This document shows positions 50,125 through 62,070 of a stretch of 64,000 bases of DNA, in pieces. Source of the stretch: Tenrec ecaudatus (Eukaryota; Chordata; Mammalia; Afrosoricida; Tenrecidae); NCBI RefSeq assembly GCF_050624435.1, contig NC_134531.1, positions 251,362,812-251,426,811 on the forward strand, in the 5' to 3' direction. The notes below the pieces were generated by a model. The model was not told the origin of the DNA and made no database searches. It saw only the letters and a list, made by a program, of their open reading frames with translations. Positions within the stretch are counted from its first letter, which is position 1. Each line of letters starts with the position of its first letter. Position numbers and translations under genes: made by a program.

Positions 50125-52383
50125 ACAAGCACCAAAGGACAAGTACAATATGAGTCCCCTAAGGTAAGCTTAAAAATGAAAAAGGGGCATAGGGAAAAAG
50201 ATGCTGTATACATACATTCCTGAAGTGAGGTCAGGTAATATGGCAGGGGTCAAACTAAATCCAGGGTAGCCAACTAAAAAGGGGGGGGGGGCAAAAAGAC
50301 ATGGGTGACTGGGGAACAGGGCATTAACCCACACAAGGGGTTGGTATTGTTTATATCTCTACAGGGAAAGAGGGACCAGACCTCTGTTCAGTGCTCCAAG
50401 ACGTGAATGCAACATACTGGCATGAAGCAGGAAATCAAGAGAGAGGTAAGAGGGGCCAGCCCCAATCCCAACTACTTAGACACCTCCCCTCTCCCCAGAA
50501 GAATTCACTTCAGAGAATAGAACTGAAGCTCTAGCTTAGGAAGAGGAACATGTCTGATCAGAGCAAGCAGGACAAAACAAAGGGGAAGGAGAGAAAATGG
50601 AGCACATCCTGGCAAATCAGACCCCGAAGATGATAATTCTGCTCAGAACAGCCAATGCACAGAGAGGACCATAGGACCGGCCTCACCATGAGACATGACA
50701 TCCCTCACTGACCCATAGCACTACTGGAGACACAGTGTTGGAATTGTGGCTGATTTGACGCCATCACACTGGAGGGAAGGACATGCAACAGAACAGCAAG
50801 GGAGCAGAGTAATAAAGTCCCCCAGGGATACCAAAAGGAGACTGTGGAGCCAGGGCGTGGCACTCCCTCAGATTCCACTGGTAAACACTTCTAAAGGTCA
50901 ACAAACAGACCTTGAACTATTTATAGGATATCATTTATTTGTCATTTTATTTTGGTTGTTTTTCTTTTTGTTTCTTTGTTTTGCTCTGTCTTGCTTTTGT
51001 GCATATTATTGTCTCTGCATGTCTATCTAGATAAGATAGGCAGGATAAACAATCCAGAGATGAAAATAATGGGACTGATGGTTCCAGGGGAACATGGGAG
51101 AAGGGGAGGTGGGGCAAAGGAAGTGGGTTTTAACAAACCCAGGGTCAAGGGAACAACAAGTGATCCAAAATTGATGGAGAGGAGTGTGTAGGAGGCCTGG
51201 TAGGGCTTGATCAAGGGCAATGTAACCAAGAGAAATGACTGAAAACCAAGTGAAGATTGAGCATGATAGTGGGACCAGAGGAAAGTCAAAGGATCTAAAG
51301 GAAAGAACAAGGAGGCAAAGAGCATTTATAGAGGTCTAAATACAGGCATGTACATATGTACATATATTTATATGTGACGATGGGGAAATAGACCTATGTG
51401 CATATATTTATAGGTTTAGTGATGAGGTAGTAGATGGACATTGGGCCTCTACTCAAGTACTCCCTCAGTGCAGGAACATTATGTTCTATTAACCTGGCAT
51501 TCCACGATGCTCAATTTCTGACATGACCACTGAAGACAAAGTGGGTGCATAAGCAAATGTGGTGAAGAGAGCTGATGGGGCCCGTCTATCTGGGGTCTTA
51601 AAGTCCAGAAAATAAACAAGCAGCCATCTAGCTGAGTATCAAAAAGCCCTCATGGAAGAAGCACACCAGCCTGTGTGATAATAATGTGTCAATAGGAGAA
51701 AGTATCAGGCATCAAAGACTTAGAACAAAAAATCATATCATTGTAAATGAGGGAGAGTGCAGTGTGGAAACCCAAAGCCCATTTGTAGAATATTGGACAT
51801 CCCCTTAAAGAAGAGGTCACAGGAAGAGATGATCCAGTCAAGGTGCAGTGTAGCATGGACAAAGCATACAACTTTTCTCTGGGCCTGTAATGCTTCCTCC
51901 CCCCAACCCACTATCTTGACCCCAATTCTACCTTACAAATTCGGCTAGAACAGAGCATATACATGGGTACAGATAAGAGCTGGAAACATAGGGAATCCAG
52001 GACAGATGAACTCTCTAGGACCAATAATGAGAGCAGCGATACCAGGAGAGGAAGGGGAAGGTGGGGGCATAAAGGGGAAACTGATCACATTGATCTACAT
52101 ATAACCACCTCCCAGGGCGATGGACAACAAAAAAAGTAAATGAAGGGAGATATCATTCAGCATAAGACATGAAAAAATAATAATTTATAAATTATCAAGG
52201 GTTCAATGGGGAGGGTGGGAAGGGGAGAAAATGAGGAGCTGATACCAAGGGCTCAAATGGAAAGAAACTGTTTTGAAAATGACGATGGCAACAAATGTAC
52301 AAATGTGCTTGAGAGATGGATGTATTTATGGATTGTGATAATTGTATGAGCCCACAATAAAATGATTTAAACAAACCAAAAAG
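50125..52383 (+). mobile_element. R3 repeat, 2.26-kb copy with 14-bp target-site duplication
   Basis: AGAATCCTTGGCAG occurs at 50111-50124 and again at 52384-52397, and AfroSINE sequence is continuous across the site once the insert is removed. The copy extends further upstream than others: 'gtaagcttaaaaatgaaaaa', 'gcatagggaaaaagatgctg', 'ctaaatccagggtagccaac', an 11-12-base G-run near 50281, then the standard blocks ('tctgatcagagcaagcagg', 'atggcgatagc'-like text, 'aggaggcaaagagcatttat', one module) to 'gcccacaataaaatgattta'. It is the best reference for R3 order in the window. Confidence 0.92.
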
Positions 52384-52397
52384 AGAATCCTTGGCAG

Positions 52398-52525
52398 GAG
52401 ACCAGGGATCTGCTTCTGAAATATCAGATCCATGAAAAAATCTTTTGGAGCACAGTTTTCTTTTGGAGCGCATAAGGGAACCCAGCATAGGAATCTACTC
52501 AATGGCAACTACCGGTAGTTTTCAA
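52398..52525 (+). repeat. AfroSINE, right part
   Basis: 'gagaccagggatctgcttct', 'tggagcacagttttcttttg' and 'caatggcaactaccggtag' complete the SINE begun at 50034. Confidence 0.75.
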
Positions 52526-54399
52526 TAGTATTATTATTAGCTAGAAGGCACTAAGTTACTAAGGTGATTTTTTTTTTTTTGGTTTTAGCAGTTGGAAAAA
52601 CAAAATGTGAGACATGGGGAAATGGCTTTCATTCAGTTCTGTATTTCTGGAACAAAGTAGTAAAAGTAAGATTGACATCTTTCTCACTGTTGAACTGCCA
52701 ACATTGCCACCTGCTGTCTTGAGGCACCAAGCAGTCTTGTTGACATCTGTGTGCTTGGTGAGGAAACTAAAGAATGATAAATAGCTGGTCTCCAAAAGCA
52801 AACAGCGTACATGGCAGGGCTGGCACAAGATGAAGTGCTTGCTGAGGAAATAGAATGTCAAGTTGAAGTTCCCAGATCATTGATCAGCCTTGTTTGTAGC
52901 CAACAATCAGCATTTTACTTTTGGCTGTTAGAATCTCTGTACCCTTTCTGTTTCAAAAGAAAGCCCAGGACCCTTCATCTGCTTGTACAGACTACAAATA
53001 GAACTGCACAACGTTGTGCCTTTGGAGGGCAGGCATCCATGAATGTCCTCCAAATGTAAGCCAAGAAGTGAATGTGTTCACTGCTTGCTATGACCCTGTG
53101 GGAGATTGCTGTAGATTTACTGGCTGTGTGACTTAACCTGTTTCAACCTGTATAAAGAAGGTAAATCAAGCCAGTCATTTGTGTTATTATTAGCAGGGAC
53201 TGGGACCTTTCAGACGCCATCTGTAGATATAGAAAGAGCTCTCCATAGATTCACATTCCAGATTTAACTGAACATTGATTAGGCTGTGGAGTGAGTAGCC
53301 TCAGTGAAAGTGGGAAAACTTAGCATTGATACTTGTAAAAGAGAAACACGCTAATCTTACTTTGTGAAGGACAATGTGTTCCTAGGTTAACACCGCTCAT
53401 GAAACCCTGAAAGAACATTTGCTCTGAAGGATTTGAGGACATTTGTTAATATAGTTGTTCTTGTGTCATTTTTACAATGCTCTTTAGCCCTTCTACATGG
53501 TTAATTACTCTGTTGGTGCTAATCTGCATATTTATATATTTCATTTATTGTGATTCCAATACTGTTTTATATTACTATGATGTGTTGACATGCCCTCTTA
53601 GGCATCTAGATCGCTATGTACATTATCTCCTGTCTTACTTATTGACCAAATTACTAGAAGAGAATCCATTTATAACTGCTTTTGAGAACAAACAAATGAA
53701 AAAACCTGACTGCCATTGAGTCAATAGATCTATCCCTGTGGGTGCATAATCAATATTTATTAAATGTGTGGAATATTGGTGAAAAGTTGAGGAATGGAAT
53801 AAATAAATCCTCAATTTCCCTTATAGCTTATGATAGACATTTGATAAATATAACTGACACCTGAAATTGAGAGCACTAAAATTTATTTATATAGTAATTT
53901 ATTATCTGCAGGTGGTAACAATAAAGGTTAACAGATAACACATTATACTCAGCATTTATGTTCAATATTTTCAGTCTATAATAATACTTATCTCTCAGTT
54001 CCTAATCTCTCTATTCCACTTCAGGGAGAATTTCAGAATCATTTTAGTTTTGTGTTCCTTCTCTTGTGTATATTCTAGATACCAATTATTATTTACATAG
54101 TAGTCCTAGAAGTCAGCCTTTAAATCATTTGTCATGACTCCCAGTGACTCTGGCCCATGGGTACTCTACTTCAGTAAATTACTGGTGGAATTTGACAATA
54201 CAGTGAGATCACTTATGTGATTGTGTTACATTATAGAAGTAAAGAAATTTCTGAAGCTATAATTAAGATTACTAGTTTTAATTAATGTCGAGTTCACAGA
54301 TATAAATAAGGTTACTAGTGAACTAGCATTGAGCTGATCAGAAGAGAGATTATCTGGGTGGGTTTGATGATTTAATTTCTGACTCCAGAAGTCAGAAGT
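52526..54399. other. Unclassified DNA with a possible MIR
   Basis: 53110-53185 ('ggctgtgtgacttaacctgt', 'caacctgtataaagaaggta') resembles the core of MIR on the plus strand. Otherwise no gene or repeat is recognised; 53480-53560 and 53880-54100 are AT-rich. Confidence 0.45.
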
Positions 54400-54765
54400 G
54401 GAAGAAGATAGGAAGCTCTCAGGCCTAAAAGAATCAGCCACCATGAAGTAGAACAGGTCTTACGTGATGAAAGAGTGGATGTTCTACACAGTGGAGAACA
54501 CCCCCTTGATATCCAGCACGAACATGGAAACCCCAGTTTCACAGTCCCAATGCACCTGGAAGAGAAGCTGGGCTTCAGGTGAGACAACAGCACCAGGCAA
54601 ATCCTACTTTCAGTCATGTCCCTTTCTGAGTAGACAACACAGCTACCTTATGTTGGAATCCCAGCTCAGGAAAATTGTGAAATAGTAACCAAATATTGCT
54701 TTAAACCCTTTAAATTTGTGGTACTTTGTTACAGAAATAGAAATGAATGCACAATTCTAAAGAAA
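54400..54765 (+). repeat. Possible MLT1/MaLR-type LTR 3' part
   Basis: The end 'gctttaaaccctttaaattt' and 'gtggtactttgttacagaaa' matches the conserved 3' end of MLT1-type LTRs (consensus 'ttaagccactcagtttgtgg', 'tactttgttat'). The upstream 300 bases are too worn to confirm. Confidence 0.5.
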
Positions 54766-54794
54766 TCGCTTAATGGGGGTGTTTTTAACTAAAA

Positions 54795-54990
54795 AATTGG
54801 GTGGTGTAGTGGGCTACAGTGGGCTGCTATTCAAACGCACCAGACACTCAACAGCTGAAAGATGAGGCTTTCTAGGGCAGTAAAGATTGACAGTCTTGGA
54901 AATCCAAAAGGCAGTTAGTTCTTTTCTCTCCTACAGGGTTGTTCTGAGTCAAAATCAACGTGATGGCTATGATTTTGTTTTGTTTTTATT
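54795..54990 (+). repeat. AfroSINE
   Basis: 'gtggtgtagtgggctacagt', 'gctgaaagatgaggctttct', 'acagtcttggaaatccaaaa' and 'ttctgagtcaaaatcaacgt' match AfroSINE in order; a T/G-rich tail follows. Confidence 0.8.
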
Positions 54991-55237
54991 TTGTTTTGTT
55001 CTATTTAGTTTTAGTTATTCCTAAGAAGAAGTGAAGAAAAAGCATAGTTCTAACTTGCTTCTGTGGTTTTGTCATTCTTCCCACTACTAAACAAGCCACA
55101 TGAGTGTTAGAATTTGCAGGATTTGCTCATGTCTGCATACCCTGGGGCAAGAACAGCCCCAAACTGTAGTAGCTTCTTCATAAACACTCGCTCAAGTAAT
55201 CAATTGAACTATTGAATTGGATATAATGACTTGAAAT

Positions 55238-55420
55238 ATTCTACTGTGCTTATGTGTTTAAACTGCTAAGTGTAAGGTTAGGCTTTTGAAACCACACGCT
55301 GATCTGTGGAGGAGTGATGAGGCTTTCACTCCCATAAAAAAGTTACAGTCCCTGAAACTCTGTCCTGCAGGGCATTGTGACTTGGAATTGACTTGATGTC
55401 AGTGCATTTGGTTTTTGAGT
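55238..55420 (+). repeat. AfroSINE
   Basis: 'gagtgatgaggctttcactc', 'aaaaagttacagtccctgaa' and 'cagggcattgtgacttggaa' then 'ttgacttgatgtcagtg' follow the AfroSINE body and tail; the head is worn. Confidence 0.8.
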
Positions 55421-55435
55421 AAACAGAAGAAAAAT

Positions 55436-55650
55436 TGCTAGCACTGTTGAATAAGCACTGGACTACTAACAACAAAGTCAGCAGTATAGAACCACCAGCT
55501 GCTCTTAAAGAGAAAGATGAGGCTCTCGTGAATATTTATAGCTTGGCATATCCCATGGGGCATTCTCCTCTGCCTACCATAGGATCATTACAAATCAGAT
55601 TTGATTGGTTGTTTCTTTTACTTTTTGCCTATATTGACTTCAACATCTGG
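55436..55650 (+). repeat. AfroSINE
   Basis: 'ataagcactggactactaac', 'aaagtcagcagtatagaacc', 'accagctgctcttaaagaga' and 'aagatgaggctctcgtga' match the AfroSINE head and body. It lies 15 bp after the previous copy in the same orientation. Confidence 0.78.
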
Positions 55651-55959
55651 GGACAATAGGAAATACTGGGGGAAAGGTACTGTAGGATAATTTTTCTTGA
55701 AGAATTTACCATCTCTTATTTTTAATGTAGAGATTAGCACACAGAAAAGAACAAGCCCACCATCTTGCCCCCCGCCCCATGGGACTACTGGGTGCTACAG
55801 AGAACATATCAAGGACATTGGAATCAGATATATTTGAGTTTGAACTCAATTTAAGTAACTGAATGTATGGCATTATATTTATAACCAAGTCCCTCATTTG
55901 TTGATAGTGGTTAAAAAGATCTACCTTGTATCATTGCTGTGAGGGTTACAAGCAACATT
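55651..55959. other. Unclassified DNA
   Basis: Nothing recognised. Confidence 0.4.
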
Positions 55960-56406
55960 GGAGTGACTTCCGGGCAGATGGCAGCTGGGTAACACATACC
56001 AGGGGACTTCGCAGAAATCTGTGTAGGGGAGTTACTCAGAGGAAAATCCACACTGCCGGCTCGTCGCAGGAGGAGCATCATAAATAGGCACTGATCCACT
56101 AGGTTTTGAGGTGCTGGAAGCTTTTGGCTGACCACAGTGCAGGCCACCTAGGGTTTGACCTTAGTCCCACCACAGTCTCAGCCAGAGCCAGGGTCATTTG
56201 GAGCAGGCACAAGGGCTCTATCTCAACACAACCACAACTTGTGGTTTCCTCGGGGCAGGATGTAAAGCCCTCAAACCCCAAGGCCAGTTACTTTTGCTTC
56301 TCTCTAGTCTCTGTCTCTGACCACAGTCACGGCGGACAGACGTTATTTTATTCCTTTTAATCTTCCCTTTTCTTTCGCACACCACGCTGACCCCCAGAGC
56401 ACCCCC
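55960..56406 (+). other. GC-richer segment resembling a LINE-1 5' UTR start
   Basis: The segment opens 'gtgacttccgggcagatggc', a form reminiscent of L1 5' ends that begin near a YY1-type AAGATGGC motif. It contains several CpGs in an otherwise CpG-poor window. It ends where a minus-strand R3 copy begins. No ORF1 follows. The identification is inference; it could also be an unrelated single-copy segment. Confidence 0.35.
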
Positions 56407-58445
56407 TTTTATTTTTTTAAATGAATTATTTCTTTGTTTATTTTTATTAGAGGCTCATACAACTCTTATCATAGTCCAAACATATATCAATTGTGTAAAG
56501 CACATTTGCAAATTCATTGCCCTCATCATTCTCAAAATATTTGCTCTCCACTTAAGCCCCTGGTATCAAGTCCTCATTTTGCCTATCCTTCCCTACTCCC
56601 CCCTCCCTCATGAGCCCTTGATAATTTATAAATTACTCTTTTGTCATAACTTTCCCTGTCCGATGTCTCCCTTCACCCACTTTTCTGTTGTCCATCACCC
56701 AGGGAGGAGGTCACATGCAGATCCTTGTAATTGGTTCCCTTTTTCCAACCCACCCTCCCTCTAACTTCCGAGTATCACCATTCATACCCATTGGTCCTGA
56801 GGGGATCATCTGTCCTGGATTCCCTGTGTTTCCAGTTCTTATCAATACCAGTATACATCCTCTGGTCTAGTCAGACTTGCAAGATAGAATTGGGATCATG
56901 ATAGTGGGGTTTGGGGGTGGGGAAAGGAGAGAACGCATTTAGGAACTAGAGAAAAGTGATATTTTTTCTGTTGCTAAATGACACCCTGACTGGCTCATCT
57001 CCTCCTGGAGACACTTCTGTAAGGGGATGTCCAGTGGCCTACAAATGGGCTTTGGGTTTCCACTCCGCCCTCCCCCGCTCATTCACTATGGTAAGATTTT
57101 TTTTGTTCTGATGATGCCTGATACCTGTACCTGTCACTTCATGATCGCACAGGCTTGTGTGATTCTTCCATGTGGGCTTTGTTGTTTCTGAGCTAGAAGG
57201 CCGCTTGTTTATCTTCAAGCCTTTAAGACCCCAGATGCTACATCTTTTCATAGCCGGGCACCATCAGCTTTCTTCGTCGCATTTGCTTATGCACCCATTT
57301 GTCTTCAGCGATCCTATCATGGAGGTGAGCACACAATGATATGACTTTTTGTTCTTTGATGCCTGATAACTGATCCCTTCAGCACCTCATGATCACACAG
57401 GCTGGTGTGCTTCTTCCATGTGGGAGTTGTTGCTTCTGGGCTAGATGGCCGCTTGTTTACCTTCAGGCCTTTAAGACCCCGAACGCTATCTCTTTTGATA
57501 GCTGGCACCATCAGCTTTCTTCACCACGTTTGCTGTTCATCCGCTTTGTCTTCAGCGGTTGGGTCAGTAAGGTGAACATCATAAAATGCCAATTTAATAG
57601 AAGAAAGTATTCTTGCTTTGAGGGAATACTTGAGTGGAGGCCCAATGTCCATCTGCTACCTTAATCCTAAACCTACAAATATATGCACATAGATCTATTT
57701 CCCCATCCTAATAAATAAATATATTTACATATGTACATGTCTTTATCTAGACCTCTATAAATGCCTTTGCCTACCAGCTCTTTCCTCTATTTCCTTAGGC
57801 TTTCCTCCTGCCCCACTATCCTACTCAGTCTCCACCAGGGTTTCAGCAATTCCTCTTGGTTACATTACCCTTGATCATGCCCTATCAGGCCTCCACACTT
57901 TCCTCACCACCGATTTGGATAACTTATTATTCCCTTGTCTCTGAGTGTGTTACTACCACTACCTTTCCCACTACCTCCCACACTCCCATGTCACCCCAAA
58001 ATGGTTGGTCATGTTGTTTTCTCCTCCAGATTGTTCATCCATCCTATCTTATTTAGACATATCTGAGGATATGATAACATGCACAAAAACAGGACAGCCC
58101 CATACCAAGAACAATATACCACAAAACAACAACAAACCAATGACCAAAAAACCAAAACACAAGAAATAAAAGCTTGTAGTCAGTTCAAGGATTGTTTGTT
58201 TGCCTTTAGGAGTGTTTTCCAGTCCAGTCTGATGGGGCACCATGCCCTGCACCCAAAATCCACGTTCAGCATTCACTGGTGACCTAGCCGCTCCATTCCC
58301 TTGTTGTTCTGTTGCTTCCCTTAGTGATTTGCCTCAGACTGGCGGGTTTAGATCGGGTGAAATTTCTACACTGTGTCTCCTGTGTTGTCCCCTGTAGGGC
58401 TATGAGTAATTAAGTGTCATCATGTCTGCTAGTGGGGCCAACCAA
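56407..58445 (-). mobile_element. R3 repeat, minus strand, double-module copy
   Basis: The plus strand starts with an A/T-rich tail and 'agaggctcatacaactctta', then the C-rich complement of the G/A-only tract (56583-56610), 'cactatcatgatcccaattc' in complement, two module copies (about 57277 and 57523, period 246 bp), and reaches the upstream block ('aaaaccaaaacacaagaaat', 'tgatggggcaccatgccctg') ending near 58445. It is among the longest copies (2.0 kb) and is not interrupted. Confidence 0.85.
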
Positions 58446-58849
58446 GTGGCCAGACCACTCCCTTTAGCCTAGGGCATTTATGCCTGCCCTCCACCCAGCT
58501 GGGAGAGCTCCACCCTCTGGAGTGTAACCTGAGACTTGGGAAAACCCACCTTCCTCCAAGGGAATATCCCAGCCACCTTCTTCAGAGGGAAATCCTGCCC
58601 ACCTTCTCCTAGGAGAAATTCTTCCCATCTGCCTTCTGTATTGCTTAACCTCCCTGCCAGTAATCCCAAATGTGGCTCTGTGTAAATGTTAACTGTATTT
58701 TAAAGTTTATCATACCCGACATGTCTACTGGAGAGATTAAAATGAGTAATTTCTTAATTATTACAGGTCTACAATATAAAAACAAATTTTATGAAAAACA
58801 ATGTACTGCTTTGGGTATAAAATTACTGACATAATTAGACCACCATGGA
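58446..58849. other. Unclassified DNA with a short tandem repeat
   Basis: Three imperfect units of about 32 bp begin 'ccaccttc' near 58547, 58575 and 58600. The remainder is AT-rich and unclassified. Confidence 0.5.
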
Positions 58850-59432
58850 GGTAAACACATGGCTGTGGGAGCTCCTACTGGTCTACCACGTGACTGAGGG
58901 AACTTTCTCCTGCCTGCCGTAATGCCTCACATGGTCCAAGGCAGCTCGACCAACACTCACCAATACTTCACACTGCAGTGGGTACCTCTGCCCATTCCCT
59001 GCATTGATCTACATCACTAGGGGAATTTTGTCCATAATTTCTGATCCTCTACACCAAAGCAAGCACACCCCACCTGCTTTTGTGTCATTCCCATTGCAGC
59101 AGGCAGCCCCACATGTCCTCTCAGTGCCCCAAGCTTCCATGGGCCACACCATCATGGCTTCTTGCAAGATCACCCAGTGCAGCACCCTCCTCGTGGGTTC
59201 ACAACCACTCAACCAACGTCTCCTGGGAGGACCATCAAACATGCCCTCCAAATAACAGAGTACTGGTTGCCTAGGGAAAGGGTGAAGCCACAGGAGGATA
59301 AAGAGGTAGGCTAATCCCATAGTGAAATTAGCTGTAGGAAGTTCAAAAAAGAATCACTCTGAGTCTCCCTGAGAGATCCCAATGCTCTTCAACATTCTGG
59401 AAAATGTCACCGGGCTCCACTAAAACAACACA
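58850..59432 (+). mobile_element. LINE-1 5' region (probable 5' UTR of an old L1)
   Basis: C-rich, moderately GC-rich DNA leads without interruption into L1 ORF1-like sequence at about 59433. By position it is the 5' UTR of that L1. It carries no recognisable promoter element beyond composition. Confidence 0.5.
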
Positions 59433-60500
59433 ATGAAAACAGCATCAACCCCAACATCCTCAATGAAAAAGCAGAAGAAACAAAAGGCAATGTCAGAAGG
59501 TGTCCTGAACCTAAAGACAATCATAGAAGCAGCACACATTGATCAGCTACAGAAAGAAATTTTTAGAATGCTTTTTGGAGTCATATTGGACATGAGGGGA
59601 AACAATTCAGAAAAAGGAGGGATAAAGACCATACACCAAAGAGAACTACACCAGGATAGGAACAAGATAGCAAAAATCAGTAGCAGACTCACAGTTTGCT
59701 AACCGACTGGAGAAGGCAGAGAACCACAGCAGTGACCTAAAGGACAAACAAGCAGAATTTAACAAACGTTAACAAAAGTCTAATAGGATCATCAGAGAAG
59801 TGGGAGAAAACCTAATTGCTATGTGTAATGCTAAAAAGAGGAACAAAATCGGAATAATTGGATGACTGGAGGAAGTCACAACAAAGAAGTCACCTGCAAA
59901 AAAAAGTGTGAGAATTATTGAAGGAAAACCTTCCCCAGCTTAATGAATGAAAACCTGGTAATAATTTAGGAGGCTGAAAGAACACCAACTAGACTGCATC
60001 CCAAGAAGAAGTCGCCAAGGCACAATCCAACTGTGAGGAAAGGGAGAAAATTATGAGAGCAGCTAGGTAGAAACAAGCAATCACATATAAAGTTTCCCAA
60101 ATAAGAATATGCTCACCTATCAGCAGAAATTATGAAGAAGGAAAATAACGCAAACCCACAAATACTCTACCCACCCAAATTATCAATCAAGATAGATGGA
60201 AAAATTATCTTGGAAGAACTTGGACAAGGAAAAACTCAAAGAATATGTTAAAAGATACCCTGACCTACAAAAGTTCCTTGCTGGTCTAGTATGGGCAGAA
60301 GAACAACACTCACTGGCACAAATAAGATAACGCCACATATAACAATCCCACCCAGAGAGCAATAAAGAGAAAACAGCCCCCAAGACAGCATTCATTTAAG
60401 TGTGGAAAGAAGTCAAGAATGAACCACACACACACAACACAGTGATAAGAAAGGGAGGTAGGGGAAAAAAACAACACAAGAGGTATAATATGACATCACA
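59433..60500 (+). pseudogene. LINE-1 ORF1 relic
   Basis: The DNA follows old L1/HAL1-type ORF1. It includes 'gaattattgaaggaaaacct', 'aggaggctgaaagaacacca', 'gcatcccaagaagaagtcgc', 'gagaaaattatgagagcagc', 'aatactctacccacccaaat' and 'aaaactcaaagaatatgtta'. ORF1p is the RNA-binding chaperone of the L1 particle. Only the first 89 codons (59433-59702) stay open; stops and frameshifts break the rest, so no protein is expected. Confidence 0.82.
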
Positions 60501-62070
60501 GAGTCCACAGATGGAAGTAAAAACACTGGATATCCATGGACTGAACTAAGGCATTAAAGACTGAGGTAGCAGAATGGACAACCCATCAGTCCGCTGCCTA
60601 CAGGAGACACATCTTAAGACTATAGACAAAAATAGGCTGAGAATCAAAGGCTGGAGAAAAACATACTAAGCAAACAGCAATTCAAAAAAGCAGGGGTTGC
60701 GATCCTAATCTCAGATAAAATTGACCTTCAAGTGCAAACCATAAAAAGAGATAAGGAGGGACACTATATAATGCTCCAGGGGAATTGTAGACAAAGAACC
60801 ACTAAGCATATTGAACATATATATCCCCAAGTGAGAGACCTGGTGAATACATCAATCAAATGCACCAAAAGATGAAAAAAGAAATCACAGGCTCAACAAT
60901 GATAGTAGGTGACTTCAATGCACCACTCCCTGAGAAAGAGATCACAGGGAAAGAAATTCAACAAGGAGGCTATAGATCTAAACACTACAATTAGACAATT
61001 TGGCCTGATAGATATTTACAGAGCTCTTCACCGAAATACAAAAATAATTCACCTTCTGTTCAAGCCCACATGGCATATTCAATAATAGATGACATGCTGG
61101 GGCATAAGTCAAATCTGCATACATTTAAGCACATTGATATCTTACATACCTCTCTCTCTGACCAGTGTGCCATAAGGCTGGAAATACACAAAAGGAAGAT
61201 AAAGGAAAAAATAGCAAACAATTGGACGATGAATAACTCTCTACTGCAATAGGAATGTGTACTGGTTCAGATGAGAGTTTAAACTAGGAAATTTCTGGAA
61301 ACAATGAGAATGAGAACATGGCATACCAAAACTTATGGGACACAGCAAAGACAGCTATCAGAGGAAGATTCATGAACTCATGAAAAAGGAAGAGAAACTT
61401 ATGATTGATATGCTGCACAAAATTTACAGCAACTAGAACAAACAGGATAATCCTACTAATACCAAGAGAAAAAAAATAATAAATATCAGGGCTGAGATTC
61501 AGGAGAGGGAAAATAAGAAAACAATAGAAAAAAATAAATGCTGCTAAAGTTGGTTCTTTGAAAGGATAAACAGAATCTATAGACTGCTGGCAAACCTAAA
61601 CAAAGAAAGGAAGGAACAATTTTCAATAGCAAGGATGAGGAATGAAACAGGGTACATTACAACAGACCCTAATGAAATTGAAAAGATTACACAGTTTTAC
61701 AAAGGATTGGACTCCAATGAATTCAAGAACTTTGAAGGGAAGACATGGACAAAATCTTGGAAAAACAATTCCTCCCTAAACCATCCCCAATGGAAGTCAA
61801 GAATCTCAGGAGGCCCATAGCAATAGAAGAAATAGATATGGTTATCAAGAGATTACCAACAAAAAAATCCCCTGGTCCATATGTCTCCACAGGAGAATTC
61901 CACCAAGCATTCAGGGAAGAACTGACACCAACCCTACACAAATTCTTCCAGAACATAGAAAAAGAAGACAAACTCCTGAACTCCTTCTATGAAGCTAGTA
62001 TAACTCTGATACTTCAACTGAGCAAGGATCCTACAAGAATGGAGAACCACAGGAAAATAAAAGGATGAAT
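60501..62070 (+). pseudogene. LINE-1 ORF2 relic: endonuclease and start of reverse transcriptase
   Basis: The endonuclease part is visible as GDFNAPL near 60910 and IDDMLGHKSNLHTFK with LSDQCAIRLEI at 61085-61195. The start of the reverse transcriptase follows as KKSPGPYVSTGEFHQ, IEKEDKLLNSFYEAS and ITLIL at 61860-62020. Several frames and internal stops are seen. ORF2 stops at about 62070, before the catalytic core, and R3 sequence begins within about 25 bases. Confidence 0.88.
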
